A stretch of DNA of 33,164 nt from Pseudomonadota bacterium (GCA_019348195.1 JAHWJX010000023.1:1-33164); one strand, 5' to 3'. Positions 16,569 to 25,846 are shown, numbered from the stretch's first letter. Numbers and translations are program-made. The notes: generated by a model from the sequence alone, not told the origin.

Positions 16569-18250
16569 GGCGTGTCCTCGGATGCCGGCCGGAAGATGGT
16601 GAGCACGGTTTGGTCGCCGTTGGAGTAGTTGGCGCCGGGGATGCGCGCCACCGCGCGCGCTCGCATGTCCCGTCGGCCGAGCACCGCCTGAAAGGCGGGC
16701 AGGTCGGATTCGGCGACCACGGCGGTGCGTCCCTCCGCGATGGCTTCCGCCGCTTCCTCCACGCCCCCCAGGCCGGTGCCGGTGCCCAGAGCGAACACCA
16801 GGCTGGGCTCGGCGAAGCCGGACGCCTCCACGGGTCCCGGCGCCAGGCCTGACCGCGGATGCAGCCCCGTCCGCCACAGTTCGCGGGACGTGCGTTCCGA
16901 CAGCCACAAGGGTTCCAGCCTCGGCGCCAGGCCGGCCAGCAAGACGCCGTGGGCCACCACCGCCAGAGCCGCCGTGGTGGCCAGCGCCGTCCGTGAGGCG
17001 CGCTGCAGCAGCGCCACGGCTCCCGCCAGCCCGGCCGCGGCGAACAGGCCCGCGGCGACTGCGGCCCAGGTCGCATCGCCTGGATCGCCGAACTGAGACA
17101 CGGCCGTCAGCCCCAGCGCGGCGAAGGCCAGGCCGGCCGCCAAGGAGAGGCCGGCGCCGGACCAACGCGTCCAGGCGTCCTTGGGAGCCTCGATGGCGGC
17201 GGCGAGCAGCCAGGCCAGGCCTCCGTAGGCCGGGAGCACGTAATGCGGCAGCTTGGTGGGCAAGAGTTCGAAGACGAGCAGGGTCGGCAGGCTCCAAGCC
17301 AGGGCGAAGCGCACGGCCGGCTCCGCCCGGCGTCGCCAAGCCGTCACGACCGCGGCTGGAATGAGCAGGGTGGCGGGGAACAGCATCAAAGGCGACAGCA
17401 GCAGGTGGTAACCCGGCGGCCCCTCATGACCCTCGTCCCCGCTGTTCAGCTTGGGTGCAAGGTCGCCGCCCACGGCCTCCGTCCAGAATCCGGCGTCCGT
17501 GGCCACCGTGATGGCCATGGCCCAGGGACCGAACATGAACAGGCAGATCACCAGCCCCCACCACCATTGCAGGCGCTTCGCCCAACCGAGGTCGCGGTCC
17601 ATCGCCCACAGCGCCAACAGCGCCAGGCCGACCACCATGGGACCGACAGGGCCTTTCACCAGGATCGAGGCGCCCACCGCCGCCCAGAACACGGCGACCG
17701 TCCGGCTGTCGGGCGCCAAGCGGGAAGCGCCTCCCTCCGCCCCCCGCGCCGCGGCGTAGATGCGCGCCAGCGCCGCCATGGCCACCGTCACCGCCGCGCA
17801 GAGCACCGCGTCGGTCTTGGCGATCCCCGCCTCCACCGAAAGCAGGGTGGAGACGCCCAGGATCGCGCCTGCCGCCATGCTGGCGCCTGCGCCCCAGAAG
17901 GCGCGCGCGCCCCAGGCGCAGGCGGCCGCCGCCAGCATGGCGCCCAGCAGCGAGGGCAGGCGGTAGGCCCAGATGGCGCGAGCCTCCGGGCTGGACAGGA
18001 CGGACACGCTGATCGCCTGCAGCCAATGGATGCCCACGGGCTTTTTGTGTCGCGGGTCCTGCTGGAAGTTGATGTTGGTGAAGTCGCCCGTCTCCAGCAT
18101 CTGCGCCGTGGCCTGGGCGAAGCGGGATTCGTCGCGATCGAGCGGGGGCAGGGCGAACACCGCAGGGGCCCCGGCCGCGCAAGCCAGGGCCGCCGCCAGC
18201 GCGGGGCCCCGCCACGCGCGCGCCCAGTGATCCCACCCGTCCGTGTTCAT
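16565..18250 (-). CDS. GT39-family (ArnT/PMT-like) membrane glycosyltransferase
   Basis: A 561-residue integral membrane protein with around a dozen hydrophobic segments. The first periplasmic loop has the GT39/ArnT signature PPLDRDESRFAQATAQML followed by DPRHKKPVGIHWLQA; the acidic pair is the catalytic site in the family. Such enzymes use an undecaprenyl- or polyprenyl-phosphate sugar on the periplasmic side and transfer it to lipid A, other glycolipids or proteins. The gene is divergent, across 65 bases, from a DPM1-like glycosyltransferase that could make the lipid-linked donor. Its stop overlaps the HMG-CoA lyase start by four bases, an unlikely functional link. The acceptor is unknown. 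Confidence 0.87.
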   Translation of the reverse strand: MNTDGWDHWARAWRGPALAAALACAAGAPAVFALPPLDRDESRFAQATAQMLETGDFTNINFQQDPRHKKPVGIHWLQAISVSVLSSPEARAIWAYRLPSLLGAMLAAAACAWGARAFWGAGASMAAGAILGVSTLLSVEAGIAKTDAVLCAAVTVAMAALARIYAAARGAEGGASRLAPDSRTVAVFWAAVGASILVKGPVGPMVVGLALLALWAMDRDLGWAKRLQWWWGLVICLFMFGPWAMAITVATDAGFWTEAVGGDLAPKLNSGDEGHEGPPGYHLLLSPLMLFPATLLIPAAVVTAWRRRAEPAVRFALAWSLPTLLVFELLPTKLPHYVLPAYGGLAWLLAAAIEAPKDAWTRWSGAGLSLAAGLAFAALGLTAVSQFGDPGDATWAAVAAGLFAAAGLAGAVALLQRASRTALATTAALAVVAHGVLLAGLAPRLEPLWLSERTSRELWRTGLHPRSGLAPGPVEASGFAEPSLVFALGTGTGLGGVEEAAEAIAEGRTAVVAESDLPAFQAVLGRRDMRARAVARIPGANYSNGDQTVLTIFRPASEDTP

Positions 18251-18315
18251 CCCCCTCAGGGTTAGCCTAGCCGGCGCGAACGCTCTAGGGAGGACGTGAA
18301 CGCTTCGGAGCCCGA

Positions 18316-19047
18316 ATGCCGCCCGACCACCCGCCGGAAGTCTCCATCGTGGTGCCGGTCTATAACGAAGAAGGCGCGGCCGCGCCCTTGGCCGAGGAGA
18401 TCGCCACCGCCTTTGCGGGCGTTGCGCACGAGATCGTGTTCGTGGACGACGCCAGCCGGGACGCCACGCGCGAGCGGCTGAAGGCCCTGCAAACCCGCCT
18501 GCCGCAGCTTCGGGTCCTCCAGCACCGCAGCAACGCCGGGCAGAGCCGGGCGGTGCGCACCGGCGTTCTGGCCTCGCGAGGTCCGATCGTCGTCACCCTG
18601 GACGGCGACGGGCAGAACGATCCGGCGGACGCGCCGCGCCTGGCCGCTCGTCTGGGCGACGGACCGGCTTCCCTGGCCCTGGTCGGCGGCGAACGGGTCA
18701 AACGCCGGGACACGGCCGCAAAACGCTGGGCCTCGCGAACGGCCAACGGCATCCGCAAACGGCTGCTCAAGGATCAGGCGAACGACACGGGCTGCGGGCT
18801 GAAAGCCTTCCGGCGCGAAGCCTTTCTGCGGCTTCCCTATTTCGATCACATGCACCGCTACCTGCCCGCCCTGATGATCCGGGAAGGCTACGGGGTGGCG
18901 TTCGAGCCGGTCGGTCACCGACCACGCACCACCGGCGCCTCCAAATACACCAACCTCGGGCGGCTGTGGGCGTCGCTGTCGGACCTGTTGGGCGTGATGT
19001 GGCTGAGGACGCGGTTCCGCGATCCGGGGGGGGCGGACGAGCTATGA
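18316..19047 (+). CDS. Family 2 glycosyltransferase, DPM1/ArnC-like
   Basis: A 243-residue glycosyltransferase with VSIVVPVYNEE at the N-terminus, FVDDASRDAT, the DXD-type TLDGDGQNDP and the late motif NDTGCGLKAFRRE, all typical of polyprenyl-phosphate sugar transferases. It lacks the C-terminal membrane pair of ArnC, so it is nearer the short DPM1 type. It probably charges a lipid carrier in the cytoplasm for the divergent GT39 enzyme. The ATG at 18316 has CGGAG upstream. A stronger site, GGGAGGA at 18288-18294, precedes an out-of-frame GTG at 18296, which is odd but unexplained. The stop overlaps the next gene (ATGA). Confidence 0.87.
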   Translation: MPPDHPPEVSIVVPVYNEEGAAAPLAEEIATAFAGVAHEIVFVDDASRDATRERLKALQTRLPQLRVLQHRSNAGQSRAVRTGVLASRGPIVVTLDGDGQNDPADAPRLAARLGDGPASLALVGGERVKRRDTAAKRWASRTANGIRKRLLKDQANDTGCGLKAFRREAFLRLPYFDHMHRYLPALMIREGYGVAFEPVGHRPRTTGASKYTNLGRLWASLSDLLGVMWLRTRFRDPGGADEL

Positions 19048-19481
19048 CGGGCGGATCCCTGTGGTCGGCGATCCCGCTGCTGGCCTTGCCGGTGGCGCTC
19101 TACAACGGCGCGGTGCTGCTGGCGGTGGAAGGCGGCTTCGACTCGCCGGGCGCGCCCGAGCGCCTGGCCGAACCGGTGTTCAGCGTGCCCATGGCCTCCG
19201 GCGCTCTGTGGACACTGGGCTTCGGCGACCTGCTGGTGATCGCCGCCCTGGCCGTGCTCTTCCTGGAGCTGCTCAAATCGACCTCCAGCCGGGGGGCGGC
19301 GGTGGTGAACCAGGGCCTGTCCATGGCCCTGTTCATCGTCTGCCTGGTCGAGTTCCTGCTCTTGCGGGCCTTTGCGACCTCCAGCTTCTTCCTGATCCTG
19401 CTGATGGTGCTGCTGGACGTCCTGGCCGGCTTCGTCGTCAGCATCACCGCCGCGCGCCGCGAATCCGGCGGGCTCGGATAG
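19044..19481 (+). CDS. Conserved small membrane protein of unknown function
   Basis: A 145-residue protein with four hydrophobic segments: residues about 7-28, 50-72, 85-105 and 108-130. The segment FIVCLVEFLLLRAFATSSFF and the preceding acidic GFGDLL look like conserved family features. I do not recognise a named domain. Its ATG overlaps the stop of the DPM1-like glycosyltransferase, so the two are coupled. The size and four spans recall GtrA-type lipid-linked sugar flippases, which often accompany such glycosyltransferases, but I see no GtrA sequence motif. A partner in moving or presenting the lipid-sugar is a hypothesis only. Confidence 0.75.
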   Translation: MTGGSLWSAIPLLALPVALYNGAVLLAVEGGFDSPGAPERLAEPVFSVPMASGALWTLGFGDLLVIAALAVLFLELLKSTSSRGAAVVNQGLSMALFIVCLVEFLLLRAFATSSFFLILLMVLLDVLAGFVVSITAARRESGGLG

Positions 19482-19482
19482 G

Positions 19483-19794
19483 CTAGACGTCCGTTCGCGC
19501 CAGCTGGCCCTTGCGGGGGCGTCGGTCGCGGGCGCCGGAGAACTCGTTCTGCAGATAGGTGGAACGCGCCTGCTCCAGCACCTCCGGTCCGGCGCGCAGC
19601 CCCCGGCGAGGCCGCTCGCCCAGCAGCTGGGCCCCGACGGCGCCCGGCGGGAGCGGGGCGGCCGAGGGAGGAGGCTCCCGCTCGTCCGGCGCGGCCGCCT
19701 GCTCCTCCAGCCGCTCCCTCAGCACCAGCATGCGGCCGCGGCGCACGGCGCGGGCGGCGGGGGTCGCGGACACGGGACGGACGGGGTCGGCCAT
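19483..19794 (-). CDS. Small hypothetical protein downstream of phaR
   Basis: A 103-residue cytoplasmic protein with no recognised domain. The N-terminal half is Pro/Arg/Glu-rich and low in complexity, with a basic helix RRGRMLVLRERLEEQ; the C-terminal part STYLQNEFSGARDRRPRKGQ looks ordered and is the likelier conserved part. The ATG at 19794 was chosen; the same frame continues upstream but there it is antisense-free shadow of phaR in another reading frame. It lies 41 bases after phaR on the same strand and may share its transcript. It ends one base from the convergent membrane-protein gene. Confidence 0.6.
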   Translation of the reverse strand: MADPVRPVSATPAARAVRRGRMLVLRERLEEQAAAPDEREPPPSAAPLPPGAVGAQLLGERPRRGLRAGPEVLEQARSTYLQNEFSGARDRRPRKGQLARTDV

Positions 19795-19835
19795 GGCGCC
19801 CAGGCTAGGGCGGGACGCTGAAGGAAGCGTGGACG

Positions 19836-20411
19836 TCAGGTCTTGCCCGCCAGCCGTTCGATCTGGCGGCTCATCTCCTCCATCTTGCGCTTGAGATCGC
19901 TCAGCTCCGCTTCGGCCGCCGTGGGCTCGGGCTCCGGCGCGGCCGTCCCGGCCGTGAACGGCGAGAAGGCGCGCATGGTGCGCTCGAACAGGGCCATGTT
20001 CTGCCGCGCCTGCTCTTCGAAGAAGCTGCCGGTGGAGCCCTGGGCGAAGGCTTCGCGCCAGCTTTCCTGCTGCCGGGAGAAGGTCTCCATGGAGGCGGTG
20101 AGATAGCCGGGCAGCAAGGCCGGCCCACCGCCTCCGTAGAAGCGGATCAACTGCCGAAGGAACTGGATGGGCAGGAGGCTTTCCCCCCGGTTCTCCTCCT
20201 CCACGATGATCTGGGTCAGCACTTGGCGGGTGATGTCCTCGCCCGTGCGCGCGTCCTGGACCAGGAAGTCCGTACCGCGTTTCACCATGGCGCCGAGGTC
20301 CTCCAGAGTGACGTAGGCGCTGGAGGCCGTGTCGTAGAGGCGGCGATTGGCGTATTTTTTCACCACCACGGGCGCCTCCGGCGCAGTTTCGTGTGTTGCG
20401 GGGTCCGCCAA
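19836..20411 (-). CDS. phaR: Polyhydroxyalkanoate synthesis regulator PhaR
   Basis: A 191-residue regulator with the highly conserved N-terminal DNA- and PHA-binding domain VVKKYANRRLYDTASSAYVT (residues 16-35), the central PHA accumulation regulator domain including EEENRGESLLPIQFLRQLI, and a C-terminal coiled coil (AELSDLKRKMEEMSRQIERL). In the family, PhaR binds granule surfaces and represses phasin and its own gene until PHA is made. The start is a TTG at 20411 with CAGGA eight bases upstream. It is divergent from phaA across 77 bases, which may hold its operator. Confidence 0.93.
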   Translation of the reverse strand: MADPATHETAPEAPVVVKKYANRRLYDTASSAYVTLEDLGAMVKRGTDFLVQDARTGEDITRQVLTQIIVEEENRGESLLPIQFLRQLIRFYGGGGPALLPGYLTASMETFSRQQESWREAFAQGSTGSFFEEQARQNMALFERTMRAFSPFTAGTAAPEPEPTAAEAELSDLKRKMEEMSRQIERLAGKT

Positions 20412-20488
20412 GGTGCAATCCTGAAAAGAGGCGTCTAGATTAAACGTCCACGCCCGCCCGACAACTGCGCGCCTGCAAGGAGTTCGCC
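20412..20488. promoter_or_regulatory. Divergent phaR-phaA control region
   Basis: This 77-base spacer must carry the promoters of both phaR (left) and phaA (right). It is visibly more AT-rich in the middle (TCTAGATTAAACGT) than its surroundings. TGC/GCA half-sites occur as TGCA at 20414-20417 and as CTGC-GCGCC-TGCA at 20465-20477. PhaR proteins of other Alphaproteobacteria bind TGC-N-GCA-type inverted sites, so these are candidates, but no clean palindrome is present. The phaA ribosome site AAGGAG is at 20477-20482. Confidence 0.35.
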
Positions 20489-21667
<1,179 letters not shown>

Positions 21668-21677
21668 CCCGCGCCGC

Positions 21678-21708
21678 AAGCCTAGGCAGAGCATTTTGTT
21701 AGGCTTTT
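21678..21708 (+). terminator. Possible terminator after phaA
   Basis: AAGCCTA (21678-21684) and TAGGCTT (21700-21706) form an exact seven-pair stem with a 15-base loop, running into TTTT that includes the last stem bases. It is ten bases after the phaA stop. The loop is long and the stem only moderately GC-rich, so it may be weak. Confidence 0.4.
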
Positions 21709-21755
21709 CGCGTCACGGTGCACGGGAGGCCGAACGCCTCTTGCTGAGGACGATC

Positions 21756-22109
21756 ATGATCGGGAGAACCCTGCTGCTCATCGGCGCCGCCGCTGCGCTG
21801 GCCGTGCCGGTTGGCGCCAGCGCCGACGGCGGCATGTCCGCCATCTGTCACCGAACCGGCGCACCCGCGCCCACGCCCGGCCTTTTCCAAGGGCGAATCA
21901 TCGAAGTCTCCGACACGGCTTTGTCCATGCACGTGGGCGAGCACGGCGACGTGGTCATTCCGCCGGCGCTCCGGGCGCGCTTCGGCTCCAGCCGCGTCTG
22001 CCAGACGGACGGGAGGGGCGCCCTGTTCGACAGCAAGGGACGACCCGTTCAGCCCACCGGGAGCGAACCGGGCGGACCCAGCCCGATCGAAGAAGACACC
22101 CCGAGCTGA
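21756..22109 (+). CDS. Small exported protein of unknown function between phaA and phaB
   Basis: A 117-residue protein with a clear signal peptide: basic MIGR, a hydrophobic core LLLIGAAAALAVPVG, and a likely cut after ASA at residue 23. The mature part has two cysteines (in SAICHRTG and SRVCQTDG) that could form a disulfide, and a central strand-rich block ISMHVGEHGDVVIPPALRAR-like segment, here starting IIEVSDTALSM. I recognise no domain. GAGGA precedes the ATG at 21756. Its position between two cytoplasmic PHA enzymes is unexpected for a periplasmic protein, and it may simply be an inserted unrelated gene. Confidence 0.65.
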   Translation: MIGRTLLLIGAAAALAVPVGASADGGMSAICHRTGAPAPTPGLFQGRIIEVSDTALSMHVGEHGDVVIPPALRARFGSSRVCQTDGRGALFDSKGRPVQPTGSEPGGPSPIEEDTPS

Positions 22110-22234
22110 CCCTGCACCGCCGTCCGGCGTCGTGCGCCTGACCGCCCGGCGAGCCCTCGCCGGGAGCCCTGACCCTCCCGGAGCGTTCTACGGGTGAGCG
22201 GGGCCGTCAGAGCCTCGCCGCACAGGAGAGGCAC

Positions 22235-22960
22235 ATGGCGAGGACGGCGCTGGTTACGGGCGGAACGCGGGGCATCGGCCGCGCGATTGTGGAGCGGCTG
22301 AAGCAGGACGGATTCAAGGTCGCCGCCGGCTATTCGGGCAATGACGAAGCGGCGCGGGCGACCGCGGCCGAACTGGACGTCACCGTTGTGAAGGGGAACG
22401 TCGGCAGTTTCGAAGACGCCCGACGCGCCGTGGGCGAGGTCGAGGCCGAGCTCGGACCAGTCGAGGTCCTGGTCAACAACGCCGGCATCACCCGCGACGG
22501 CTTCTTCCACAAGATGACGCCCGAACAGTGGGGCGACGTGATCCGGGTCAACATGGACAGCGTGTTCAACATGACGCGCCAAGTGATCGAGGGAATGCGC
22601 GAGCGCAGTTTCGGCCGGATCATCAACATCAGCTCCATCAACGGCCAGAAGGGTCAGGTTGGTCAGACCAATTATTCGGCGGCCAAGGCCGGGATGATCG
22701 GCTTCACCAAGGCGCTGGCCCTGGAGACGGCGCGCAAGGGGATCACGGTCAACTGCGTCGCACCGGGCTATATCGGCACGGAGATGGTCGCGGCCGTGCC
22801 TGAGAACGTTCTGCAAGGCATTGTGGCCAACATCCCCGTCGGGCGATTGGGCGAGGCGGAGGAGATCGCCGCGGTTGTGGCCTTCCTGGCGCGCGACGAC
22901 GCCAGCTTCATCACCGGCGCGACCTTGGGCGTGAACGGCGGGCAGTACATGGTGGGCTGA
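22235..22960 (+). CDS. phaB: Acetoacetyl-CoA reductase
   Basis: A 241-residue short-chain dehydrogenase that reduces acetoacetyl-CoA to (R)-3-hydroxybutyryl-CoA with NADPH for PHB synthesis. The cofactor loop TGGTRGIG is at residues 8-15, NNAG follows VEVLV, the active-site Ser is in NISSINGQKGQ, and Y147 and K151 are in NYSAAKAG. The PhaB-specific features GQ.GQTNYSAAK and GYIGTEMV separate it from FabG. ATG has AGGAG upstream. The 125 bases before it hold a nine-base inverted repeat (22145-22164) with no T run. Confidence 0.94.
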   Translation: MARTALVTGGTRGIGRAIVERLKQDGFKVAAGYSGNDEAARATAAELDVTVVKGNVGSFEDARRAVGEVEAELGPVEVLVNNAGITRDGFFHKMTPEQWGDVIRVNMDSVFNMTRQVIEGMRERSFGRIINISSINGQKGQVGQTNYSAAKAGMIGFTKALALETARKGITVNCVAPGYIGTEMVAAVPENVLQGIVANIPVGRLGEAEEIAAVVAFLARDDASFITGATLGVNGGQYMVG

Positions 22961-23027
22961 GCGGGGCGGTCGGCGGAGACCGCGCCCCTCGCCTGAAAAG
23001 CGCCCCACTCCCAGCCGATCAGGGCCT

Positions 23028-23810
23028 GTGATTGTGGGTAGGTCAGTGGCCGCGTGCGCCGGGGTTGCCCCCGGTGTTATTCTGGCGTTCGGCGTGGCCG
23101 CCGCGGGCTTCGCCGCGGGTCCGGCGGCGGGTCAGGCGCGTTTCAGCCAAGGTCATGGCGCCCTCTTCGGCGGGCGCGGCGGGGCGGAGATCGCTCCGCC
23201 CGTGGCCAAATACGTCGCCCCCGACGACCGGGCCTTCATCCTGGACCGCTCCAGTCAGACCCCGCTGCTCAAGTTCGAAGGCAGCCAGGAGGTCTGGGTG
23301 CTGCGTCCCGCCCCCGGCCCGCGGGGCGACGTCATCTACAGGGACGACCTCGGTCGACAGATGGTGCGGGCCAGCCGCATGGGCGGCATGACCGTGTTCA
23401 CCGCCGACCGACCGAGCGGCCTTCCCGCGGCGCTCGCGGGTCAGGCCGTGTCGATCCGGCCTTCAGCGGTATCGCCGGTCGCGCTGATCGGCCACTTCGT
23501 CCGACAGGCGGTTCGCGCGGCCCGAGCGGTCGGGCGGCGCATCCCCTTTGAAGCGCCCGAGGTGACGCCGGAGACCTCCACCCTCTTCGCCGATGCAGCC
23601 ACCACAACCGCGGAAGCCATGGTGCGCTACTCCGGGCGGCGGCAAAGTCGGTTGTTGGCGCGTCTGCGGCGCGTCAGGTTCACGGTCGGACCGCAGCCCG
23701 CCGTGTCCGTGACGGGGAATGTGTTGAACATCATCGTGGCGCCCAGTCAGGGCCTGGCCGGTCGACCTTCGTCCGAGCGAATCGTGCGCACCATGGCTGC
23801 GGCGGACTGA
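23028..23810 (+). CDS. DUF4908-like exported protein
   Basis: A 260-residue protein with an N-terminal hydrophobic leader (about residues 8-34, with a possible cut after GQA) and a mature part containing YVAPDDRAFILDRS, LLKFEGSQEVWVLRP and GRQMVRASRMGGMTVF. Length and sequence match what I recall of DUF4908, a family of unknown function found mainly in Caulobacter and Brevundimonas; that assignment is from memory. The start is a GTG at 23028, with GTG 23034 and GTG 23046 as alternatives; no strong ribosome site decides between them. It follows phaB by 67 bases but has no evident link to PHA. Confidence 0.6.
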   Translation: MIVGRSVAACAGVAPGVILAFGVAAAGFAAGPAAGQARFSQGHGALFGGRGGAEIAPPVAKYVAPDDRAFILDRSSQTPLLKFEGSQEVWVLRPAPGPRGDVIYRDDLGRQMVRASRMGGMTVFTADRPSGLPAALAGQAVSIRPSAVSPVALIGHFVRQAVRAARAVGRRIPFEAPEVTPETSTLFADAATTTAEAMVRYSGRRQSRLLARLRRVRFTVGPQPAVSVTGNVLNIIVAPSQGLAGRPSSERIVRTMAAAD

Positions 23811-23871
23811 CGGACGGTCTGACCCGGTTGGACCGGGTGACGGAGTCGCCCCCACGGCCTAGGTTATCCCC

Positions 23872-24681
23872 ATGCGTCGCGACGTCATCGAACTCCGGGA
23901 TTTCTACGCCACCCGATTGGGCGCCGCCGCTCGCGAGATGGTCTCGCGAAAGATCTGGGAAGCTTGGGAGGGCTGCTCAGGCCTGGACGTGCTGGGCCTG
24001 GGCTACGCCACGCCCTACCTGGAGATGTGGAGGCCTACCGCGCGCCGGACCCTGGCGGCCATGCCGGCCGCTCAGGGAGTCGAGGTATGGCCGGCCGATG
24101 GACGCGCCGGCTCCTGCCTGATCCACGAAGCCTCCTCTCCGTTTCGCAACGCCATGTTCGACCGCGTTCTCCTGGTCCATGCGCTGGAGGAGAGCGACGA
24201 TCCGCGGGCTCTGCTGGAGGAAGTGTGGCGCGTGCTGGCGCCCTCCGGCCGGGTGGTGATCGTGGCGGCCTCGCGCCGCGGGATGTGGGCAGGGGCCGAA
24301 AGCACGCCGCTGGGACATGGCCGGGCCTGGACGCGGCGACAGCTGGAAACGGTTGTGCGCGAAGCGGAACTGGAGCCGTTAGCCTGGTCGCGCGCGCTAT
24401 ACATGCCGCCCGCCGACCTGTTGGCGCCCTGGGCGGAGGCTTGGGAGCAGACGGGCTCGCGCCTGTGGCCGGCCCTGTCGGGCCTGATCCTCTTGGAGGC
24501 GGTGAAGCAGACCTTCGCGGTCAAAGCGAAGAAGCCGGTCCGCGCCCGAACTCGGGTGCTGGTCCCGGCCCTTCAGCCGACGGGAGCGCCGGTGCGCGAC
24601 GGCGCTCCGGTTGCGGCGCATGTTGAGGGCCTATCGCCTCAGTCCAAAGCCGCCGCCGTCTCGAGTGGAGATCATGGCTAG
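23872..24681 (+). CDS. Class I SAM-dependent methyltransferase-like protein
   Basis: A 269-residue protein in which the SAM-binding motif I is the less usual LDVLGLGYATPYLE (residues 38-51), followed by FDRVLLVHALEESDDPRALLEEVWRVLAPSG-type post-motif order, seen here as MFDRVLLVHALEE and RVLAPSGRVVIV. This form occurs in a methyltransferase group widespread in Alphaproteobacteria, often near glyoxalase II, with unknown substrate. The C-terminal 60 residues are basic and low in complexity. ATG at 23872 lies just after CCTAGGTTATCCCC with no clear ribosome site. It is convergent with hisC, 55 bases away. Confidence 0.82.
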   Translation: MRRDVIELRDFYATRLGAAAREMVSRKIWEAWEGCSGLDVLGLGYATPYLEMWRPTARRTLAAMPAAQGVEVWPADGRAGSCLIHEASSPFRNAMFDRVLLVHALEESDDPRALLEEVWRVLAPSGRVVIVAASRRGMWAGAESTPLGHGRAWTRRQLETVVREAELEPLAWSRALYMPPADLLAPWAEAWEQTGSRLWPALSGLILLEAVKQTFAVKAKKPVRARTRVLVPALQPTGAPVRDGAPVAAHVEGLSPQSKAAAVSSGDHG

Positions 24682-24736
24682 CATCCTCGGGCCGCATCCA
24701 CACGGCGCTGGGCGGCACGGGTGACGCGGACCCTGG

Positions 24737-25846
24737 TCAGGGCTGGGTGCTCTTCGGTGCGGCCACCTCCGCCAAAGCGTCGATCAGCCCGTGGTTCTGT
24801 TCCTCCGTGCCCACGGTGATCCGCAGGAAGTCCGGCAGCCCGTAGTTGGCCAGCGCGCGGACGAGCACGCCTCGGGAGGCGAGATGCGCCTCGACCTCCC
24901 GCGCCGAGCGGCCGGGGGTCGCCGGAAACCGGACCAGGACGAAGTTGGCGAACGACGGATAGGTTTCGAAACCCAGCCCGCCGATCTGCTGCTCCAGCCA
25001 GGGGCGCCACCGCTCGACCAACTCTACCGAGCGCTTCTGGAAGTCGTCGTCAAAGACCGCCTCCGCGCAGGCCAGCTGGCCCGGCACGGAGGTGTTGAAG
25101 GGCGCACGGATGCGATCCATGGCGCCGATCAGCGCCTCGGGGCCATAGGCCCAGCCCACGCGCAGCCCCGCCAGGCCGTGGAGCTTGGAAAAGGTCCGCG
25201 TGGTGATGACGTTGGACGTCTCACGCGCCAGCGCCACTCCGTCCTCGTAGTCGGCGCTGGTGACGAACTCGGCGTAGGCGCCGTCCAGCACCAGGATCAC
25301 GTGCGGGGGGAGGGCGGCGTGCAGCCGCCGAATCTCCGTAGCGGGAACCAGCGCGCCGTTCGGATTGCCTGGGTTGTCGAGGAAGATCACGCGAGTGCGC
25401 TCGTCCACCTCGGCCAGCAGGCAGTCCACCTTGCGGTGGAGATCGCCCTCGGGTGCGAAACGCATCTCCGCTCCGGCGGCGCGGCCCGCGATGCGGTAGG
25501 CGAAGAAGCCGAATTCGAACTGCACGACGTTGTCGCCCGGCTCGCAGAAGGTCTGGCAGAGCAGGGTGAAGATCTCGTCGGAGCCGATGCCGAAGATCAG
25601 GCCTTCGGCGTTCAACCGGTGACGGCGGGCGACCGCCTCGCGCAGAATGGTCGCGCGCGGGTCGGGATAAAGGCTCAGCTGGTTCGCCGCCGCCTGGTAG
25701 GCCTGCTGCGCCGCCGGGCTGCAGCCCAGCGGATTCTCGTTGGCCGACAGCTTCAGGGGCTTCTCGAAGCCCTGCGCCTTGGCCTTGCCGGGGACATAGG
25801 GGCTGATCTCGAGAATGCCGGGCTTCGGCTGGGGCGCGGTCTGCAT
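24737..25846 (-). CDS. hisC: Histidinol-phosphate aminotransferase family enzyme
   Basis: A 369-residue fold-type I PLP enzyme. The PLP lysine is K221 in TRTFSKLHGLAGLRVGW; KLSANENPLG and the FLDNPGNPNG segment contact cofactor and substrate phosphate, as in HisC. It catalyses transamination of imidazole acetol phosphate in histidine synthesis; in many Alphaproteobacteria a HisC paralogue also handles aromatic amino acids, so the substrate range is open. It lies downstream of DUF2125 on the same strand after a 60-base spacer that holds a GC hairpin, so it may be transcribed separately. No prephenate dehydrogenase gene is beside it. Confidence 0.93.
   Translation of the reverse strand: MQTAPQPKPGILEISPYVPGKAKAQGFEKPLKLSANENPLGCSPAAQQAYQAAANQLSLYPDPRATILREAVARRHRLNAEGLIFGIGSDEIFTLLCQTFCEPGDNVVQFEFGFFAYRIAGRAAGAEMRFAPEGDLHRKVDCLLAEVDERTRVIFLDNPGNPNGALVPATEIRRLHAALPPHVILVLDGAYAEFVTSADYEDGVALARETSNVITTRTFSKLHGLAGLRVGWAYGPEALIGAMDRIRAPFNTSVPGQLACAEAVFDDDFQKRSVELVERWRPWLEQQIGGLGFETYPSFANFVLVRFPATPGRSAREVEAHLASRGVLVRALANYGLPDFLRITVGTEEQNHGLIDALAEVAAPKSTQP

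Noticed and set aside
18296-18481. 61-codon frame from GTG 18296 with a strong GGGAGGA site
   Set aside because: It overlaps the DPM1-like glycosyltransferase in another frame and its product has no family features; kept only as a remark under that gene.
22145-22164. Nine-base inverted repeat CCCGGCGAG / CTCGCCGGG upstream of phaB
   Set aside because: Loop of only CC to GCCC and no T run; not supportable as a terminator or riboswitch, and short GC palindromes are expected at this GC content.
22963-22988. GGGGCGGTC...GACCGCGCCCC imperfect stem after phaB
   Set aside because: Contains a bulge and is followed by TCGCCTGAAAA rather than T residues.
23822-23838. Hairpin ACCCGGT-TGG-ACCGGGT after the DUF4908-like gene
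   Set aside because: Exact seven-pair stem but no T run, so I do not call it a terminator.
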